A stretch of DNA of 64,000 nt from Caulobacter sp. 73W. Lineage in GTDB: Bacteria; Pseudomonadota; Alphaproteobacteria; Caulobacterales; Caulobacteraceae. The notes beneath the pieces were generated by a model that was given only the letters and a program-made list of their open reading frames with translations, was not told where the DNA came from and did no database searches. Both the position numbers and the translations under genes were made by a program. The stretch spans positions 3,832,501 to 3,896,500 of the forward strand of contig NZ_CP158375.1 in NCBI RefSeq assembly GCF_041021955.1, written 5' to 3'. Shown here piece after piece: positions 46,677-55,980 of the stretch (positions are counted from its first letter, which is position 1; every line of letters begins with the position of its first letter).

Positions 46677-47188
46677 GGGAGCGAAAGGGGCGGGGCGGGC
46701 ACGCGGCGCAACACGTCGTCATAGGCGGGCAGGTCGAGGAAGGCGGTGACCTCGACAGCCTTGCCGTCCTGAAGGCGGAAGATCCACACATAGTCGTTCT
46801 GGTAGGGCTTGCCGTCGCCAGCCATCCCTTCGCCGGACCAGTTGACGATGACATGCTCGCCTTCGGCCCAGACCCGCTTGGCGATCGGTCGCACCGGCCT
46901 TTGCATTCTGTCGGCGAAGGGCTGCACGGCGCGAACCACAAAGTCGTCGAGGCCACGGTAGACGCCCGCGCTTGGGCCGGATCCCTCGATGGTCCAAATC
47001 ACCTGGAGCGAAAGAACCTCAGTGAAGAAGTCACCCTGGCCGACCGACCAGCGATCGAACGCGGATGACACGATGGTGCGATTGGACTGGGCTTGGGACG
47101 GGCCTTGAGCCTGCTCGGCGGCTTTGAGCGACGCGGGGGCGGCCAGACCCGCAACCGTGCCGATGGCGAGCGTTCTCAGCTTTGTCAT
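46673..47188 (-). CDS. exported nuclear transport factor 2-like (SnoaL) protein
   Basis: A 171-residue protein with a signal peptide (LRTLAIGTVAGLAAPASLKA) and one NTF2-like domain: VSSAFDRWSVGQGDFFTEVL, GVYRGLDDFVVRAVQPFADR, and VIVNWSGEGMAGDGKPYQND with YVWIFRLQDGKAVEVTAFLD. This is the pattern of SnoaL-like small enzymes and binding proteins; no catalytic assignment is possible. ATG 47188 begins the signal peptide; the frame upstream is not protein-like. Its stop overlaps the start of the Atu4866 gene, so the two are likely translated together. Confidence 0.8.
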   Translation of the reverse strand: MTKLRTLAIGTVAGLAAPASLKAAEQAQGPSQAQSNRTIVSSAFDRWSVGQGDFFTEVLSLQVIWTIEGSGPSAGVYRGLDDFVVRAVQPFADRMQRPVRPIAKRVWAEGEHVIVNWSGEGMAGDGKPYQNDYVWIFRLQDGKAVEVTAFLDLPAYDDVLRRVPAPPLSLP

Positions 47189-47411
47189 GGCGTAGACTCC
47201 ACTAGATAGGAGGGCGGGCGACGGCTTGCTCCGGCCGCTCAGAAGCAGGGCGTGCCTGGGCTGCGCACGATTATCGGCGATTGCGGGCGCTTGGCCTTGC
47301 CTGCTTGTCGCCAGCCATTGCCCGATCGTCCGCAAGTGCAGCGCGCGATGGGCGGCCTTGGCGAAGTGATCGGGTGTTTTTGCGTGAGGTGAAGGCGACG
47401 GCCGCCCAAAA

Positions 47412-47443
47412 CAAAAACGCCCCGAGGATGACCTCGGGGCGTT
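47412..47443 (-). terminator. bamE terminator
   Basis: A perfect 12-bp stem (47416-47427 with 47432-47443) and ATGA loop. On the minus strand it is followed by TTTGT, so it ends the bamE transcript just past its stop codon. Confidence 0.85.
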
Positions 47444-47451
47444 CGTGATGC

Positions 47452-47958
47452 TCAGATGAAGCGCTGAAATCTAGCGGCGGTCGCCAGGGCGGTTGCCGGG
47501 GCGCCGTCCTGATCGTCGCGGGGCAGCATGCCGCCGCGGCCGACGTTGCCGAGCAGCTGTTCGAGGACGGTCAGCTCGCGGCCGCGGGTTGGGGTCTCCC
47601 GGTCGGCGTAGTTGATCACCTTGCCGTCGCGAAGTGTGTAGGTCTTCACGCCGGCGACCTTTTCGTCGGCCTGGGCGAAGGTGATGGCGACCACGTCGCG
47701 CTTGACGACGCGTGGGCGATAGAAGGCCACGCGGTCGGTCACCTGGGTCATGTAGTACCAGGTGTTGTTGTCGAAGGTGCCGGTGGCCGAGGGCGAGCCC
47801 AGCTTGCCCATGACCGTCGACTTGGTGTCCTCGCCGACCTTCACGTCCTTGGGCTGCTCTTCGACCGCCTGGAAGCCCGAATAGGCGGTCAGCGGCGTGC
47901 ACGCGCCCGTAGCCAGAAGGGCGGCGGCGAGAGCGGCGATAGCGACGGGACGGGACAT
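47452..47958 (-). CDS. bamE: outer membrane assembly lipoprotein BamE (SmpA/OmlA family)
   Basis: A 168-residue lipoprotein, component of the Bam complex that inserts beta-barrel proteins in the outer membrane. Lipoprotein signal with Cys in LLATGACTPL near residue 20. The SmpA/OmlA core is visible: DVKVGEDTKSTVMGKLGSPS, then FDNNTWYYMTQVTDRVAFYR and VVAITFAQADEKVAGVKTYT. It is divergent from the cytochrome bc1 chaperone gene, an arrangement common in alphaproteobacteria. A strong terminator lies after the stop. Confidence 0.92.
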   Translation of the reverse strand: MSRPVAIAALAAALLATGACTPLTAYSGFQAVEEQPKDVKVGEDTKSTVMGKLGSPSATGTFDNNTWYYMTQVTDRVAFYRPRVVKRDVVAITFAQADEKVAGVKTYTLRDGKVINYADRETPTRGRELTVLEQLLGNVGRGGMLPRDDQDGAPATALATAARFQRFI

Positions 47959-48057
47959 TCGGACTCCGAAGGCAGTGCGGACTTTGACCTATCGCCCGCG
48001 GGAGCTTAGTTCAATGCCTGCTTTAAAGCCCGACTGCGGGCGAAAACGAGGCGAAGC

Positions 48058-48582
48058 ATGTTTCTCGAGCGGTTCTTCCCGCCAAGCCCCGCCAAAATCG
48101 CCGGCCGGCGTCTCTACGACTCGGCCGCCAAACAGGCGCGTTCGCCCAATCTGTACGCCGTAATGGGCGCGCCGGACACGCTGGAGGGCCGGTTCGAACT
48201 GTACAGCCTGCACGTGGCGCTGGTGGTCGAGCGTCTGCGCGGGCAGGGCGAGACCGCCGCTGAAGTGTCGCAGGCGACTTTCGACGCCTATGTGCGCGGC
48301 CTGGACGACGCCTTGCGCGAAATCGGCGTAGGCGATCTGTCGGTCGGCAAGAAGATGAAGAAGCTGGCCGCGGCCTTCTATGGCCGTCTGAAAGGCCTGG
48401 ACGAGGTGATCGCGGCTCTGCCGGATCGCGCGCCGCTGGAAGCGCTGGTCGAACGCACGGTGGCTCCGGCCGAAGGCGGCGCGGCCCTGTCGGCCTATCT
48501 GCTGAAGGTGCGCGAGCACCTGGCGGCGCAGGACACGGACGCCCTGCTGGGCGGGGCCGTCAGCTGGCCGGAGGCGGCATGA
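48058..48582 (+). CDS. ubiquinol-cytochrome c chaperone family protein
   Basis: A 174-residue protein of the ubiquinol-cytochrome c chaperone family (CBP3-like), which in mitochondria helps cytochrome b assembly. Characteristic stretches are ARSPNLYAVMGAPDTLEGRF and ELYSLHVALVVERLRGQGE, followed by VGDLSVGKKMKKLAAAFYGR. Most alphaproteobacteria have one copy next to yceD, as here. Its stop overlaps the start of yceD by four bases. A role in bc1 assembly is inferred from the family. Confidence 0.88.
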   Translation: MFLERFFPPSPAKIAGRRLYDSAAKQARSPNLYAVMGAPDTLEGRFELYSLHVALVVERLRGQGETAAEVSQATFDAYVRGLDDALREIGVGDLSVGKKMKKLAAAFYGRLKGLDEVIAALPDRAPLEALVERTVAPAEGGAALSAYLLKVREHLAAQDTDALLGGAVSWPEAA

Positions 48583-49106
48583 CCGCGGGTTGGCCCAAGA
48601 GCGTCACCCTGGGGGAAGTCTCGCGCGGCGTGGTCAGCCTTGAGCTGGCCGCCGACGAGGCGTCGCGCAAGAAGATCGCCAAGACCCTCGGCCTGGAAGC
48701 CCTGGGCAAGCTGGAAGCCAAGGTGAAACTGACCGCCTGGCTGGACGGCGCCGAGATGAAGGGGCGGTTGAAGGCGGAGGTGGTCCAGACCTGCAGCGTG
48801 TCCGCCGAATCCCTGCCGGCCAAGATCGACGCGGATTTCATGGTGCGCCTGCTGCCGCCGGGCAGCCCCAACGCGCCGTCGGACGATTCGCCCGAGATCG
48901 ACATCGAGCACGACGCGGAGGATCAGCCGGACGTGCTGGAAACCGAGACCGTCGATGTGTCGGGCTATGTGATCGAGCATTTGTCGCTGGAGCTTGATCC
49001 ATTCCCCCGCAAGGCCGGTGCGGAGTTCGTGCAGCCGCCGGAGCCGGTGGACCTGTCGCCCTTTGCGGCGTTGAAGTCCTTGCAGAAGCCGAAGGCGGAC
49101 GAATAA
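48579..49106 (+). CDS. yceD: YceD family (DUF177) protein
   Basis: A 175-residue YceD-family protein, linked in bacteria to 23S rRNA accumulation and to the rpmF-plsX-fabH cluster. Conserved patterns seen are LTAWLDGAEMKGRLKAEVVQ with TCSVSAESLP (usually the C-V-x-S region), IDIEHDAEDQPDVLE and DVSGYVIEHLSLELDPFPRK. rpmF (L32) often follows yceD, but only 95 bases separate this gene from plsX, so L32 is encoded elsewhere. Confidence 0.88.
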   Translation: MTAGWPKSVTLGEVSRGVVSLELAADEASRKKIAKTLGLEALGKLEAKVKLTAWLDGAEMKGRLKAEVVQTCSVSAESLPAKIDADFMVRLLPPGSPNAPSDDSPEIDIEHDAEDQPDVLETETVDVSGYVIEHLSLELDPFPRKAGAEFVQPPEPVDLSPFAALKSLQKPKADE

Positions 49107-49201
49107 GTCCGGCGAAACAGATGAACTCGCATGCTATAGCCGCTTCGATCTGATCGCTGCGGCTGATCTGCGTGGTCAATTTCCGGGAGCCAGAGCGCGC
49201 C

Positions 49202-50269
49202 TTGTCCCAAAATCTTGTGATCTCCATCGACGCCATGGGCGGCGACCACGGCCCGTCCGTGGTTGTCCCGGGCGTGGCGATCGCCGCCGGCCGCCTCAGC
49301 GGCGTCCGATACCTGCTGCACGGCGACGAGACGGCGCTGAACGCCGAGCTCGCCAAATGCCCGGCGGCCCGCGCGGTCAGCGAGGTACGCCATAGCGAGC
49401 GCGCCATCGCCATGGACGAGAAGCCGGCCCAGGCCCTGCGTCGGGGCAAGGGCACCAGCCTGTGGAACGCCGTCGAGGCGATTCGCGCAGGCGAGGCGGG
49501 GGCGGCCGTGTCGGCCGGCAACACCGGCGCCCTGATGGCCATCTCCAAGCTGATCCTGCGCATGGCCGCGGACATGGAGCGTCCGGCCATCGTCGCCAGC
49601 TGGCCGACCATGCGCGGCGTGTCCGCCGTGCTGGACGTCGGCGCCAATGTGGAGAGCGACGCCGACCAGCTGGTCGAGTTCGCCATCATGGGCGCGGCCT
49701 TCCACCACGCGGTTCACGGCTCGACCAAGCCGACGGTCGGCATCCTGAACGTCGGTTCGGAAGACCAGAAGGGTCATGACGAGGTGCGCGAGGCGCACGC
49801 CATGCTCAAGGACATGACCCTGGACCTCGATTACCAGGGCTTCGTCGAAGGCACGGACATCGCCAAGGGCACGGTGGACGTGGTCGTCACCGACGGCTTC
49901 ACCGGCAATGTGGCCTTGAAGACCGCCGAGGGACTGGCGCGGTTCTTCTCCAACGAGATCAAGAGCACCTTCATGAGCGGTCCGTTGGCCATGGCCGGGG
50001 CGCTGATCGCCTCGGGCGCGCTGAAGAAGATGCGGCGTCGCCTGGACCCCGGCCGGGTCAATGGCGGGCCGCTGCTGGGGCTGAACGGCATTGTCGTCAA
50101 AAGCCATGGCGGCGCGGACGCCGAAGGCTTCGCCTCCGCCATCCGGGTGGCGGTGGACCTGGCGCGCAGCGACTTCTCGGCCGAGATCGAGCGGAACCTG
50201 CAACGCCTCACGGCCGCCAAAGAGAAATGCGAGACGGCGTCTCAGCCCGAGGGAGGGGCTGCGGAGTGA
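49202..50269 (+). CDS. plsX: phosphate acyltransferase PlsX
   Basis: A 355-residue enzyme forming acyl-phosphate from acyl-ACP, the start of phosphatidic acid synthesis. Family marks: LVISIDAMGGDHGPSVVVPG, AGNTGALMAISKLILR, ASWPTMRGVSAVLDVGANVE, and VTDGFTGNVALKTAEGLARF. A TTG at 49202 gives MSQNLVISIDAMGG, the form seen in homologs; a GTG at 49172 would add ten residues. The purine run GGGAG lies upstream of the TTG. fabH follows with overlapping stop and start. Confidence 0.93.
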   Translation: MSQNLVISIDAMGGDHGPSVVVPGVAIAAGRLSGVRYLLHGDETALNAELAKCPAARAVSEVRHSERAIAMDEKPAQALRRGKGTSLWNAVEAIRAGEAGAAVSAGNTGALMAISKLILRMAADMERPAIVASWPTMRGVSAVLDVGANVESDADQLVEFAIMGAAFHHAVHGSTKPTVGILNVGSEDQKGHDEVREAHAMLKDMTLDLDYQGFVEGTDIAKGTVDVVVTDGFTGNVALKTAEGLARFFSNEIKSTFMSGPLAMAGALIASGALKKMRRRLDPGRVNGGPLLGLNGIVVKSHGGADAEGFASAIRVAVDLARSDFSAEIERNLQRLTAAKEKCETASQPEGGAAE

Positions 50270-51246
50270 CTGAAGTGATGCGTAGCGTGGTGACGGGCAT
50301 CGGGGCCTATCTGCCCGAGCACGTCGTGACCAATGACGACCTGGCCAAGATCGTCGACACCAGCGACGAATGGATCATCGAGCGGACGGGGATCCGTCAG
50401 CGCCACAAGGCGTCCGATGACCAGGCGGTCTCCGACCTGGCCGTCGAGGCGGCGAGGAAGGCCCTGGCGGACGCGGGCAAGACGCCCGCCGACATCGACC
50501 TGATCATCGTCGCCACCACCACGGCGGACCTGACCTTCCCGGCCACGGCCACCATCGTGCAGCGCAAGCTGGGCTGCCCGGTGGGCATCGCTTTCGACGT
50601 GCAGGCGGTCTGCTCGGGCTTCGTCTACGCCATGAGCGTGGCCGACGGCTTCATCGCTCGCGGGAACGCCAAGTGCGCCCTGGTGATCGGCGCCGAGACC
50701 ATGAGCCGCCTGATGGACTGGACCGACCGCGGCACCTGCGTGCTGTTCGGCGACGGGGCCGGGGCGGTGGTCGTCGAGCCCCAGGCGGGCGAGGGGACCA
50801 AGGCTGATCGCGGGATGCTGAGCTTCGCCCTGCGCGCCGACGGGACCAAGCAGGACCTGCTCTATGTGGACGGCGGCGTGTCGACCACGGGCACGGTCGG
50901 CAAGCTGCGGATGCTGGGCAACCAGGTGTTCCGCCACGCGGTGGTCAATATCGCCGAAGCCATCACCATGGCGGCCGAGAAGGCCGGCGTGGAGATCCCT
51001 GAAGTCGACTGGTTCATCCCGCACCAGGCCAACCAGCGCATCCTGGAAGGCGTGGCAAAACGTCTGGGCCTGGACGAGCACAAGGTGATCTCGACGGTCG
51101 CTGAGCACGCCAACACCTCAGCCGCCTCGATCCCCCTGGCGCTGGCCAAGGGCATCGACGACGGGCGGATCAAGAAGGGCGATCTGCTGCTTCTGGAGGC
51201 CATGGGCGGCGGTCTGACCTGGGGCGCGGTGGTCCTGCGCCTGTAG
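50266..51246 (+). CDS. fabH: beta-ketoacyl-ACP synthase III
   Basis: A 326-residue condensing enzyme that starts fatty acid synthesis from acetyl-CoA and malonyl-ACP. The catalytic Cys lies in FDVQAVCSGFVYAMSVAD near residue 115; His and Asn are in WFIPHQANQRILEGVAKRLG and EHANTSAASIPLALA. DTSDEWIIERTGIRQRH at the N-terminus is the usual signature. Start GTG 50266 overlaps the plsX stop (GTGA) and has GAGGGAGG before it; ATG 50278 is the alternative. Confidence 0.95.
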   Translation: MTEVMRSVVTGIGAYLPEHVVTNDDLAKIVDTSDEWIIERTGIRQRHKASDDQAVSDLAVEAARKALADAGKTPADIDLIIVATTTADLTFPATATIVQRKLGCPVGIAFDVQAVCSGFVYAMSVADGFIARGNAKCALVIGAETMSRLMDWTDRGTCVLFGDGAGAVVVEPQAGEGTKADRGMLSFALRADGTKQDLLYVDGGVSTTGTVGKLRMLGNQVFRHAVVNIAEAITMAAEKAGVEIPEVDWFIPHQANQRILEGVAKRLGLDEHKVISTVAEHANTSAASIPLALAKGIDDGRIKKGDLLLLEAMGGGLTWGAVVLRL

Positions 51247-51335
51247 ATCGGGGTCAGGCTTCTGCTGGAACCCTTTGACTTGACGCGACAATCACAGCAT
51301 GCAGGCTGTCGTTGTCGAGTTTTGGGGCGAGTTCC

Positions 51336-51638
51336 ATGAACGGTGCGACTTTGACGCGGGCGGATCTTTGCGAAGCCGTCCATGAAGAGGTGGGCCTGAC
51401 CCGGCAGGATTGCGCGGGTCTGGTTGAGCGCACCCTGGACCTGGTGGCCGACGCCCTGGAGAAGGGCGAGACGGTCAAGCTGTCCGGCTTCGGCGTGTTT
51501 CAGGTCCGCTCCAAGCGCGCCCGCATGGGCCGCAATCCCAAGACGGGCGAGCCCGCCGAGATCGAGCCGCGCCGCGTGATCGGCTTCCGCGCCTCGCAAG
51601 TCATGAAGGCGCGGGTCGAACGCGCCTTGGCGAAGTAG
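51336..51638 (+). CDS. ihfA: integration host factor alpha subunit
   Basis: A 100-residue HU/IHF-family DNA-bending protein. [20 protein letters not shown] starts the helical dimer part; the arm motif is [20 protein letters not shown] with the intercalating Pro, and [19 protein letters not shown] is the family signature. Position after fabH and before a MerR-type gene is the standard alphaproteobacterial context for the alpha subunit. ATG 51336 is chosen; a frame extension of eight residues upstream is not conserved in character. Confidence 0.94.
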   Translation: MNGATLTRADLCEAVHEEVGLTRQDCAGLVERTLDLVADALEKGETVKLSGFGVFQVRSKRARMGRNPKTGEPAEIEPRRVIGFRASQVMKARVERALAK

Positions 51639-51648
51639 GAGCCGCACG

Positions 51649-52053
51649 GTGGCGAAGGGTCCAAACGCCTTCCGCACCATTTCCGAAGCGGCCGACGCGC
51701 TGGGCGTGCCTCAGCACGTGCTGCGCTTTTGGGAAACCAAGTTCTCGTTCATCCGCCCGATGAAACGGGCCGGCGGCCGCCGGTTCTATCGGCCGCAGGA
51801 TATCGCCGTGCTGAACGGCGTGCGCGCGCTGCTGCACGACGAGGGCTACACCATCAAGGGCGTGCAGAAGCTGCACAAGGACCTCGGCGTCAAACGCCTG
51901 CTCGAAGCCGGGCAGGGCGGCGGCGTATCGCCGATCGAGGGCGCGGCTATCGAGTCGGTGGATCTGAGCTCCGACAGCCGTGACCGGCTGAGCTTCGCCC
52001 TGGATGACCTGAACGCCGTGAAGGCGCGTCTGGACGCGCTTCTGAAGCACTGA
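51649..52053 (+). CDS. MerR family transcriptional regulator
   Basis: A 134-residue MerR-type regulator with a single N-terminal winged helix: FRTISEAADALGVPQHVLRF followed by WETKFSFIRPMKRAGGRRFY and QDIAVLNGVRALLHDEGYTI. The C-terminal part (DDLNAVKARLDALLK) is a coiled-coil dimer segment without metal-binding cysteines. It starts with GTG 51649, only ten bases after ihfA, with AGGAG at proper spacing. The ihfA-merR pair is conserved in alphaproteobacteria; targets are unknown. Confidence 0.9.
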   Translation: MAKGPNAFRTISEAADALGVPQHVLRFWETKFSFIRPMKRAGGRRFYRPQDIAVLNGVRALLHDEGYTIKGVQKLHKDLGVKRLLEAGQGGGVSPIEGAAIESVDLSSDSRDRLSFALDDLNAVKARLDALLKH

Positions 52054-52086
52054 ATCCAGCGCTTTCAAATCCTGATAATTTGGCGA

Positions 52087-52115
52087 TTGCGGGACCGGGG
52101 GGCGGCGCCTATAAG
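52087..52115 (+). promoter_or_regulatory. promoter of tRNA-Pro
   Basis: TTGCGG (52087-52092) and TATAAG (52110-52115) are 17 bases apart and end 17 bases before the tRNA, inside a GC-rich region. Confidence 0.5.
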
Positions 52116-52132
52116 GGCGCTCCTTCCCGCGT

Positions 52133-52209
<77 letters not shown>

Positions 52210-52228
52210 GCGGGAAGGATTTCTCCTC

Positions 52229-52438
52229 TTACTTGAAGCCGAAGCGGCCCTTGTCCATCCAGGTGAGCAAGGGAATGATCGGCACGCCCCAGCCCAGGCC
52301 GACCACCACGAAATAGACGAGGTGGACGAAGCGGTTGTCCGGCAGGATCGCGAAGATCGCCAGGGCCAGCACCACGTAGAAGAACAGGAAGACCATCAGC
52401 GCCAGGCTGCCGACGGCTTTGCGGATACGTGGGTTCAT
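52229..52438 (-). CDS. DUF2842 family small membrane protein
   Basis: A 69-residue protein with two transmembrane helices: VGSLALMVFLFFYVVLALAI and HLVYFVVVGLGWGVPIIPLL, then MDKGRFGFK. It matches the short DUF2842 proteins widespread in alphaproteobacteria (basic start MNPRIRKAVG, WGVPIIPLLTWM near the end). Function unknown. Its start overlaps the stop of the GlsB-type gene (ATGA), so the two membrane proteins are probably coupled. Confidence 0.82.
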   Translation of the reverse strand: MNPRIRKAVGSLALMVFLFFYVVLALAIFAILPDNRFVHLVYFVVVGLGWGVPIIPLLTWMDKGRFGFK

Positions 52439-52683
52439 TTGCGAGGCGCCAGGCTGAGGAAGGCCAGCAGCACGATCGCTCCGAGGGTGGAGACGATCAG
52501 GCTGCCGAAGAAGCCGCTGAACGGAATGTGCAGCGAGCGGACGAGGAAGGCGCCGACGAACGACCCGACGACGCCGACGATGAGGTTCATGAACAGGCCC
52601 AGGCGGCGATTCAACACGCGCTCGGCGATCCATCCGGCGGCGATGCCGATGATCACGGCGGCGAAGATGTCGACTCCCTGCAC
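52435..52683 (-). CDS. GlsB/YeaQ/YmgE family stress-response membrane protein
   Basis: An 82-residue protein with three hydrophobic helices: FAAVIIGIAAGWIAERVL, the Gly-rich GLFMNLIVGVVGSFVGAFLV, and SLIVSTLGAIVLLAFLSL. This is the transglycosylase-associated (YeaQ/GlsB) fold. A start at GTG 52683 is chosen because AAGGGAGG lies five bases upstream; a longer frame has no ribosome site. Stress induction is known for family members but not shown here. Confidence 0.85.
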   Translation of the reverse strand: MQGVDIFAAVIIGIAAGWIAERVLNRRLGLFMNLIVGVVGSFVGAFLVRSLHIPFSGFFGSLIVSTLGAIVLLAFLSLAPRK

Positions 52684-52840
52684 GCGGGCCTCCCTTGATA
52701 GCCGGTGTTGCGCCACGGACGGTCGGCGCCGTCAAGGCCGGTGGGGGCGGGGGTGGACGCCGGCGAGCTTAGCCCTTAGGCATGCGAGCCGAGTAAAGCC
52801 TTGCCTCACTTAGGCCAAATAAGGACGTGACATCGCCGCG

Positions 52841-53872
52841 ATGACGTCATTCCTGCGTTCAGATCGTTCCCGGCCGGTCGCCATCTGGCTGTTCGCCGTC
52901 GCCTTCCTGGTGTTCGCCATGGTCGTGGTGGGCGGCGTCACGCGCCTGACCGACTCCGGCCTGTCCATCACCCAGTGGAAACCGATCAGCGGCGCCATTC
53001 CGCCCTTGACCGAAGAGGGCTGGGCGCGCGAGTTCGCGGGCTATCAGCAGATCCCCCAGTACAAGCTGGTCAATCCCGACATGACGGTCGACAGCTTCAA
53101 GTCGATCTTCTGGTGGGAGTGGGGCCATCGACTGCTGGGCCGCCTGATCGGCCTGGTCTTCGCCGTGCCGCTCGTCGTCTTCGCCGTGCGCCGTGAGCTT
53201 CCCAAGCGTCTGGTGCTGCGTTGCTGGGCGATGCTGGTCCTGGGCGGCCTTCAGGGCGCAGTGGGCTGGTGGATGGTGTCCAGCGGCCTGTCGGAGCGTG
53301 TGTCGGTGGCGCCTGAGCGCCTGACGGTTCACCTCGGGCTGGCGCTGGCGCTGTTCGTGATGCTGCTGTGGACGGGCCTGGACGCCTGGACCGGCGCACC
53401 CCGTCTGGAGGATCGCAGCAAGTGGCGGCCCTGGTCGCTGGCCTTCCTGGGCGCGGTGTTCTTCCAGTGCCTGCTGGGCGCCCTCGTGGCCGGCGGGGAT
53501 GCGGGGCTGGTCTATAACGACTGGCCGCTGATGAACGGCTCGTTCTTCCCGGCGGAGTACGCGGGCACGGGCCTGTGGAACACCATCGCCCACAGCCAGG
53601 GTGCGGTTCAGCTGCATCACCGCCTGTTCGCCTACGCGCTGTTCGTCGCCGGCATCGCGGTGGGCGTCATGGCTGTGCGGGTGCGCGTGCTGTCCAGTGA
53701 GGCGCGCGCCCTGGGTGTAGCGGCGGCTGTCGTGGTGACGCTGCAAGCCGCGTTGGGCGTGGCTACCCTGATGGCTGGCGTGCCCGTGTGGCTTGGGGCG
53801 CTGCACCAAGCGGGCGCCGTCGCCCTGCTGGCGGTGGCGACGGCCCTGGCCTGGCGGGTTCGCCGGGTCTAG
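52841..53872 (+). CDS. ctaA: heme A synthase (COX15/CtaA)
   Basis: A 343-residue inner-membrane enzyme that oxidises haem O to haem A for cytochrome oxidase. Eight helices. Haem-binding histidines are visible in [51 protein letters not shown] and [34 protein letters not shown] at the N-terminus is a strong family mark. It converges on the PhoX-like gene: the two stop codons share the sequence CTAG at 53869-53872. Confidence 0.94.
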   Translation: MTSFLRSDRSRPVAIWLFAVAFLVFAMVVVGGVTRLTDSGLSITQWKPISGAIPPLTEEGWAREFAGYQQIPQYKLVNPDMTVDSFKSIFWWEWGHRLLGRLIGLVFAVPLVVFAVRRELPKRLVLRCWAMLVLGGLQGAVGWWMVSSGLSERVSVAPERLTVHLGLALALFVMLLWTGLDAWTGAPRLEDRSKWRPWSLAFLGAVFFQCLLGALVAGGDAGLVYNDWPLMNGSFFPAEYAGTGLWNTIAHSQGAVQLHHRLFAYALFVAGIAVGVMAVRVRVLSSEARALGVAAAVVVTLQAALGVATLMAGVPVWLGALHQAGAVALLAVATALAWRVRRV

Positions 53873-55254
53873 GCCCTGAACGCCCCCCAAGGGCCGGTGA
53901 TCGCCAGGGTCAGGCCGGGCGAGTAGATGTTCACGAACAGGGTCTGGCCGTCGGGCGAGAAGCAGGCGCCGGCAAGCTCCGCGTTGCCGTCATAGACGTT
54001 GCGACCAATCACATAGGCCTTGCCGTCGGGGGTGAGGCCCTTGAGGTGGTTGCGCTTGGTCAGGGAATAGCGGTCCTCGCACAGGATCAGGTGACCCCAG
54101 GGCGCGACGGCCAGGTTGTCGGCGTAGTCTAGGACCTTGGTGTCGGTGCTTTCGACGAAGATCTGCAGCTTGCCGGGGGCGTCGGCCTCGCCCGGTTGGC
54201 CCTCATGTTCGCTGGGAACATAGCGCATGACCTGGCCGGCCTTGATGGTTCCGCCTGAGGTGCAGGTGAAGTAGAGCTCGCCCTTGCCGAAGAACACGCC
54301 TTCACCCCGCGCGAACACCGCCGCGCCAGCGGCATGGCCGCGGTCCTTCAGGTCGTCGTGAGGATTGTCGACGCCATCCATGTCGATCCAGCGGACGTTG
54401 CGCCATTCGCCCTGGGGCAGGGCGGCGGTCTTCCAGTTGCGGGTGTCGAAGCCGGCGTCCTGCAGCGCCAGGGCCTGCAGCCGCCCGCCCTTGGACAGGT
54501 CGGCGCGGTCGAGGGGCAAGAAGCGGTAGAACAGGCTGTCGTCCTCGTCCTCGGTCAAATAGACGACGCCCGTCCGGGGATCGACGCAGGCAGCCTCGTG
54601 ACGAAAGCGGCCCAGGGCGGTCAGGGGCTTGGGATCGGTCAGGCAGCGGCTGGCCGACGGCACCTCGAACACATAGCCGTGGTCCTTGGTCCCGCCGTCG
54701 CCGGCGCGGGCGGTGTTCTCCTCGCAGGTCAGCCACGAGCCCCACGGCGTGACCCCGCCGGCGCAGTTGGTGCTGGTGCCCACCAGGCTTAGATGCTGGC
54801 TGACGGTCTGGCGGCTGCGCATGTCATAAACGACGGTGGTGACGCCGCCGGGCAGGGGGCGTCCATCGGACAGATGGTCGTATGCCTTACCCTCGCCGCA
54901 AGTCGCGGCCAGCCGGCCGCCCTTGCCGAAGGGGCCCTTGTTGACGTCGCCGGGCTTCAGTTCGTGGTTGCGGACCAGGGCGACCTGATCGCCGCCGAGC
55001 GCGAAGCAGCCCATGCCGTCGAACTTCCCCGGAACGAGGAAGCCGTCGTTCATCGCTTCTCCCGCCTGGGAGATCACCCGATAGGAAAAGCCGGAGGGCA
55101 GGTCGAAGACGCCCTTGGGGTCGGCGATCAGAGGGCCATAGCCCTCAACCTGGTTCAATGACTGTTCGGCCGCCCAGACATCCGACCGCATGGCGACCCC
55201 GGCGAAAGCCAGGCCGGCTGCGGAGGCAAGGACAGAGCGGCGCGAAAGGGTCAT
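53869..55254 (-). CDS. PhoX-like alkaline phosphatase family protein (DUF839), Tat-exported
   Basis: A 461-residue protein with a twin-arginine signal ([17 protein letters not shown]). The DUF839/PhoX core shows [47 protein letters not shown] and [20 protein letters not shown], which are conserved iron- and calcium-binding stretches in PhoX phosphatases. Length is on the short side for PhoX (often 550-650 residues), so phosphatase activity is probable but unproven. ATG 55254 is chosen as the start of the Tat signal. Confidence 0.85.
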   Translation of the reverse strand: MTLSRRSVLASAAGLAFAGVAMRSDVWAAEQSLNQVEGYGPLIADPKGVFDLPSGFSYRVISQAGEAMNDGFLVPGKFDGMGCFALGGDQVALVRNHELKPGDVNKGPFGKGGRLAATCGEGKAYDHLSDGRPLPGGVTTVVYDMRSRQTVSQHLSLVGTSTNCAGGVTPWGSWLTCEENTARAGDGGTKDHGYVFEVPSASRCLTDPKPLTALGRFRHEAACVDPRTGVVYLTEDEDDSLFYRFLPLDRADLSKGGRLQALALQDAGFDTRNWKTAALPQGEWRNVRWIDMDGVDNPHDDLKDRGHAAGAAVFARGEGVFFGKGELYFTCTSGGTIKAGQVMRYVPSEHEGQPGEADAPGKLQIFVESTDTKVLDYADNLAVAPWGHLILCEDRYSLTKRNHLKGLTPDGKAYVIGRNVYDGNAELAGACFSPDGQTLFVNIYSPGLTLAITGPWGAFRA

Positions 55255-55337
55255 GGCGGTCCTGGTGTTCCAGCTTGCTAAAGCTGAGCCTATAGCCGCC
55301 GAGTATGACAGCGCCATGGATTTCCCTGAGTGTATTA

Positions 55338-55351
55338 GGTATTATAATACC
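55338..55351. promoter_or_regulatory. perfect AT-rich palindrome between the PhoX-like gene and rplM
   Basis: GGTATTATAATACC is a perfect 14-bp palindrome that gives a TATAAT box on both strands, 84 bases from the PhoX-like start and 153 from rplM. It may be a symmetric promoter core or an operator. Confidence 0.4.
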
Positions 55352-55407
55352 GCATCGCTGAAGTCCTTGCGGCGCAAGGGTTTGGCGGGTTTTGTGCGAT
55401 TAGTTTG

Positions 55408-55436
55408 TTGACAGGCCTCGCACCCTCGCGTATTCG
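55408..55436 (+). promoter_or_regulatory. rplM-rpsI promoter
   Basis: TTGACA (55408-55413), 17-base spacer and TATTCG (55431-55436), 68 bases before the rplM start. The -35 is a full consensus. Confidence 0.6.
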
Positions 55437-55503
55437 CCGCGCCTCACGCCGAGGGACCGCATCTAGCGGGGTTTCGGCCTCAAGCTATTTACGGATCAGT
55501 CCC

Positions 55504-55977
55504 ATGCAAAAGACCACGGCTTCGCTGAAGCCCGCCGAGGTCGAGAAGAAGTGGATCGTGGTCGACGCCCAGGACGCCGTTGTCGGTCGTCTGGCTTCGT
55601 TCATCGCCATGCGTCTTCGCGGCAAGCATCGTCCCGACTACACCCCGCACGTTGACTGCGGCGACTTCGTCGTCGTCATCAACGCCGACAAGGTGAAGTT
55701 CACGGGCCGTAAGCTCGAGCAGAAGATCTACTACCGCCACACCGGTCACCCGGGCGGCGTGAAGGAAATCACCGCCGGAAAGCAACTGGCTGGCCGTTTC
55801 CCGGAACGCGTTCTGGAAAAGGCCGTCGAGCGCATGCTGCCGAAGGAAAGCCCGCTGGCTCGCAAGCAGATGACGCACCTGCGCATCTACAACGCCGGTG
55901 AACACCCGCACGAGGCGCAAAGCCCCGAAACGATCGCGTTCGCCTCGCTGAACGCCAAGAACACCCGGAGCAACTAA
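55504..55977 (+). CDS. rplM: 50S ribosomal protein L13
   Basis: A 157-residue large-subunit protein. Typical stretches: [60 protein letters not shown], and [20 protein letters not shown]. The frame is open upstream, but [17 protein letters not shown] at 55504 is the natural start. rpsI follows after three bases, the universal rplM-rpsI operon. Confidence 0.97.
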   Translation: MQKTTASLKPAEVEKKWIVVDAQDAVVGRLASFIAMRLRGKHRPDYTPHVDCGDFVVVINADKVKFTGRKLEQKIYYRHTGHPGGVKEITAGKQLAGRFPERVLEKAVERMLPKESPLARKQMTHLRIYNAGEHPHEAQSPETIAFASLNAKNTRSN

Positions 55978-55980
55978 GCC

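Noticed and set aside
53869-53872. Overlapping stop codons of ctaA and the PhoX-like gene (shared CTAG)
   Set aside because: Neat but common for tightly packed convergent genes; no special function implied.
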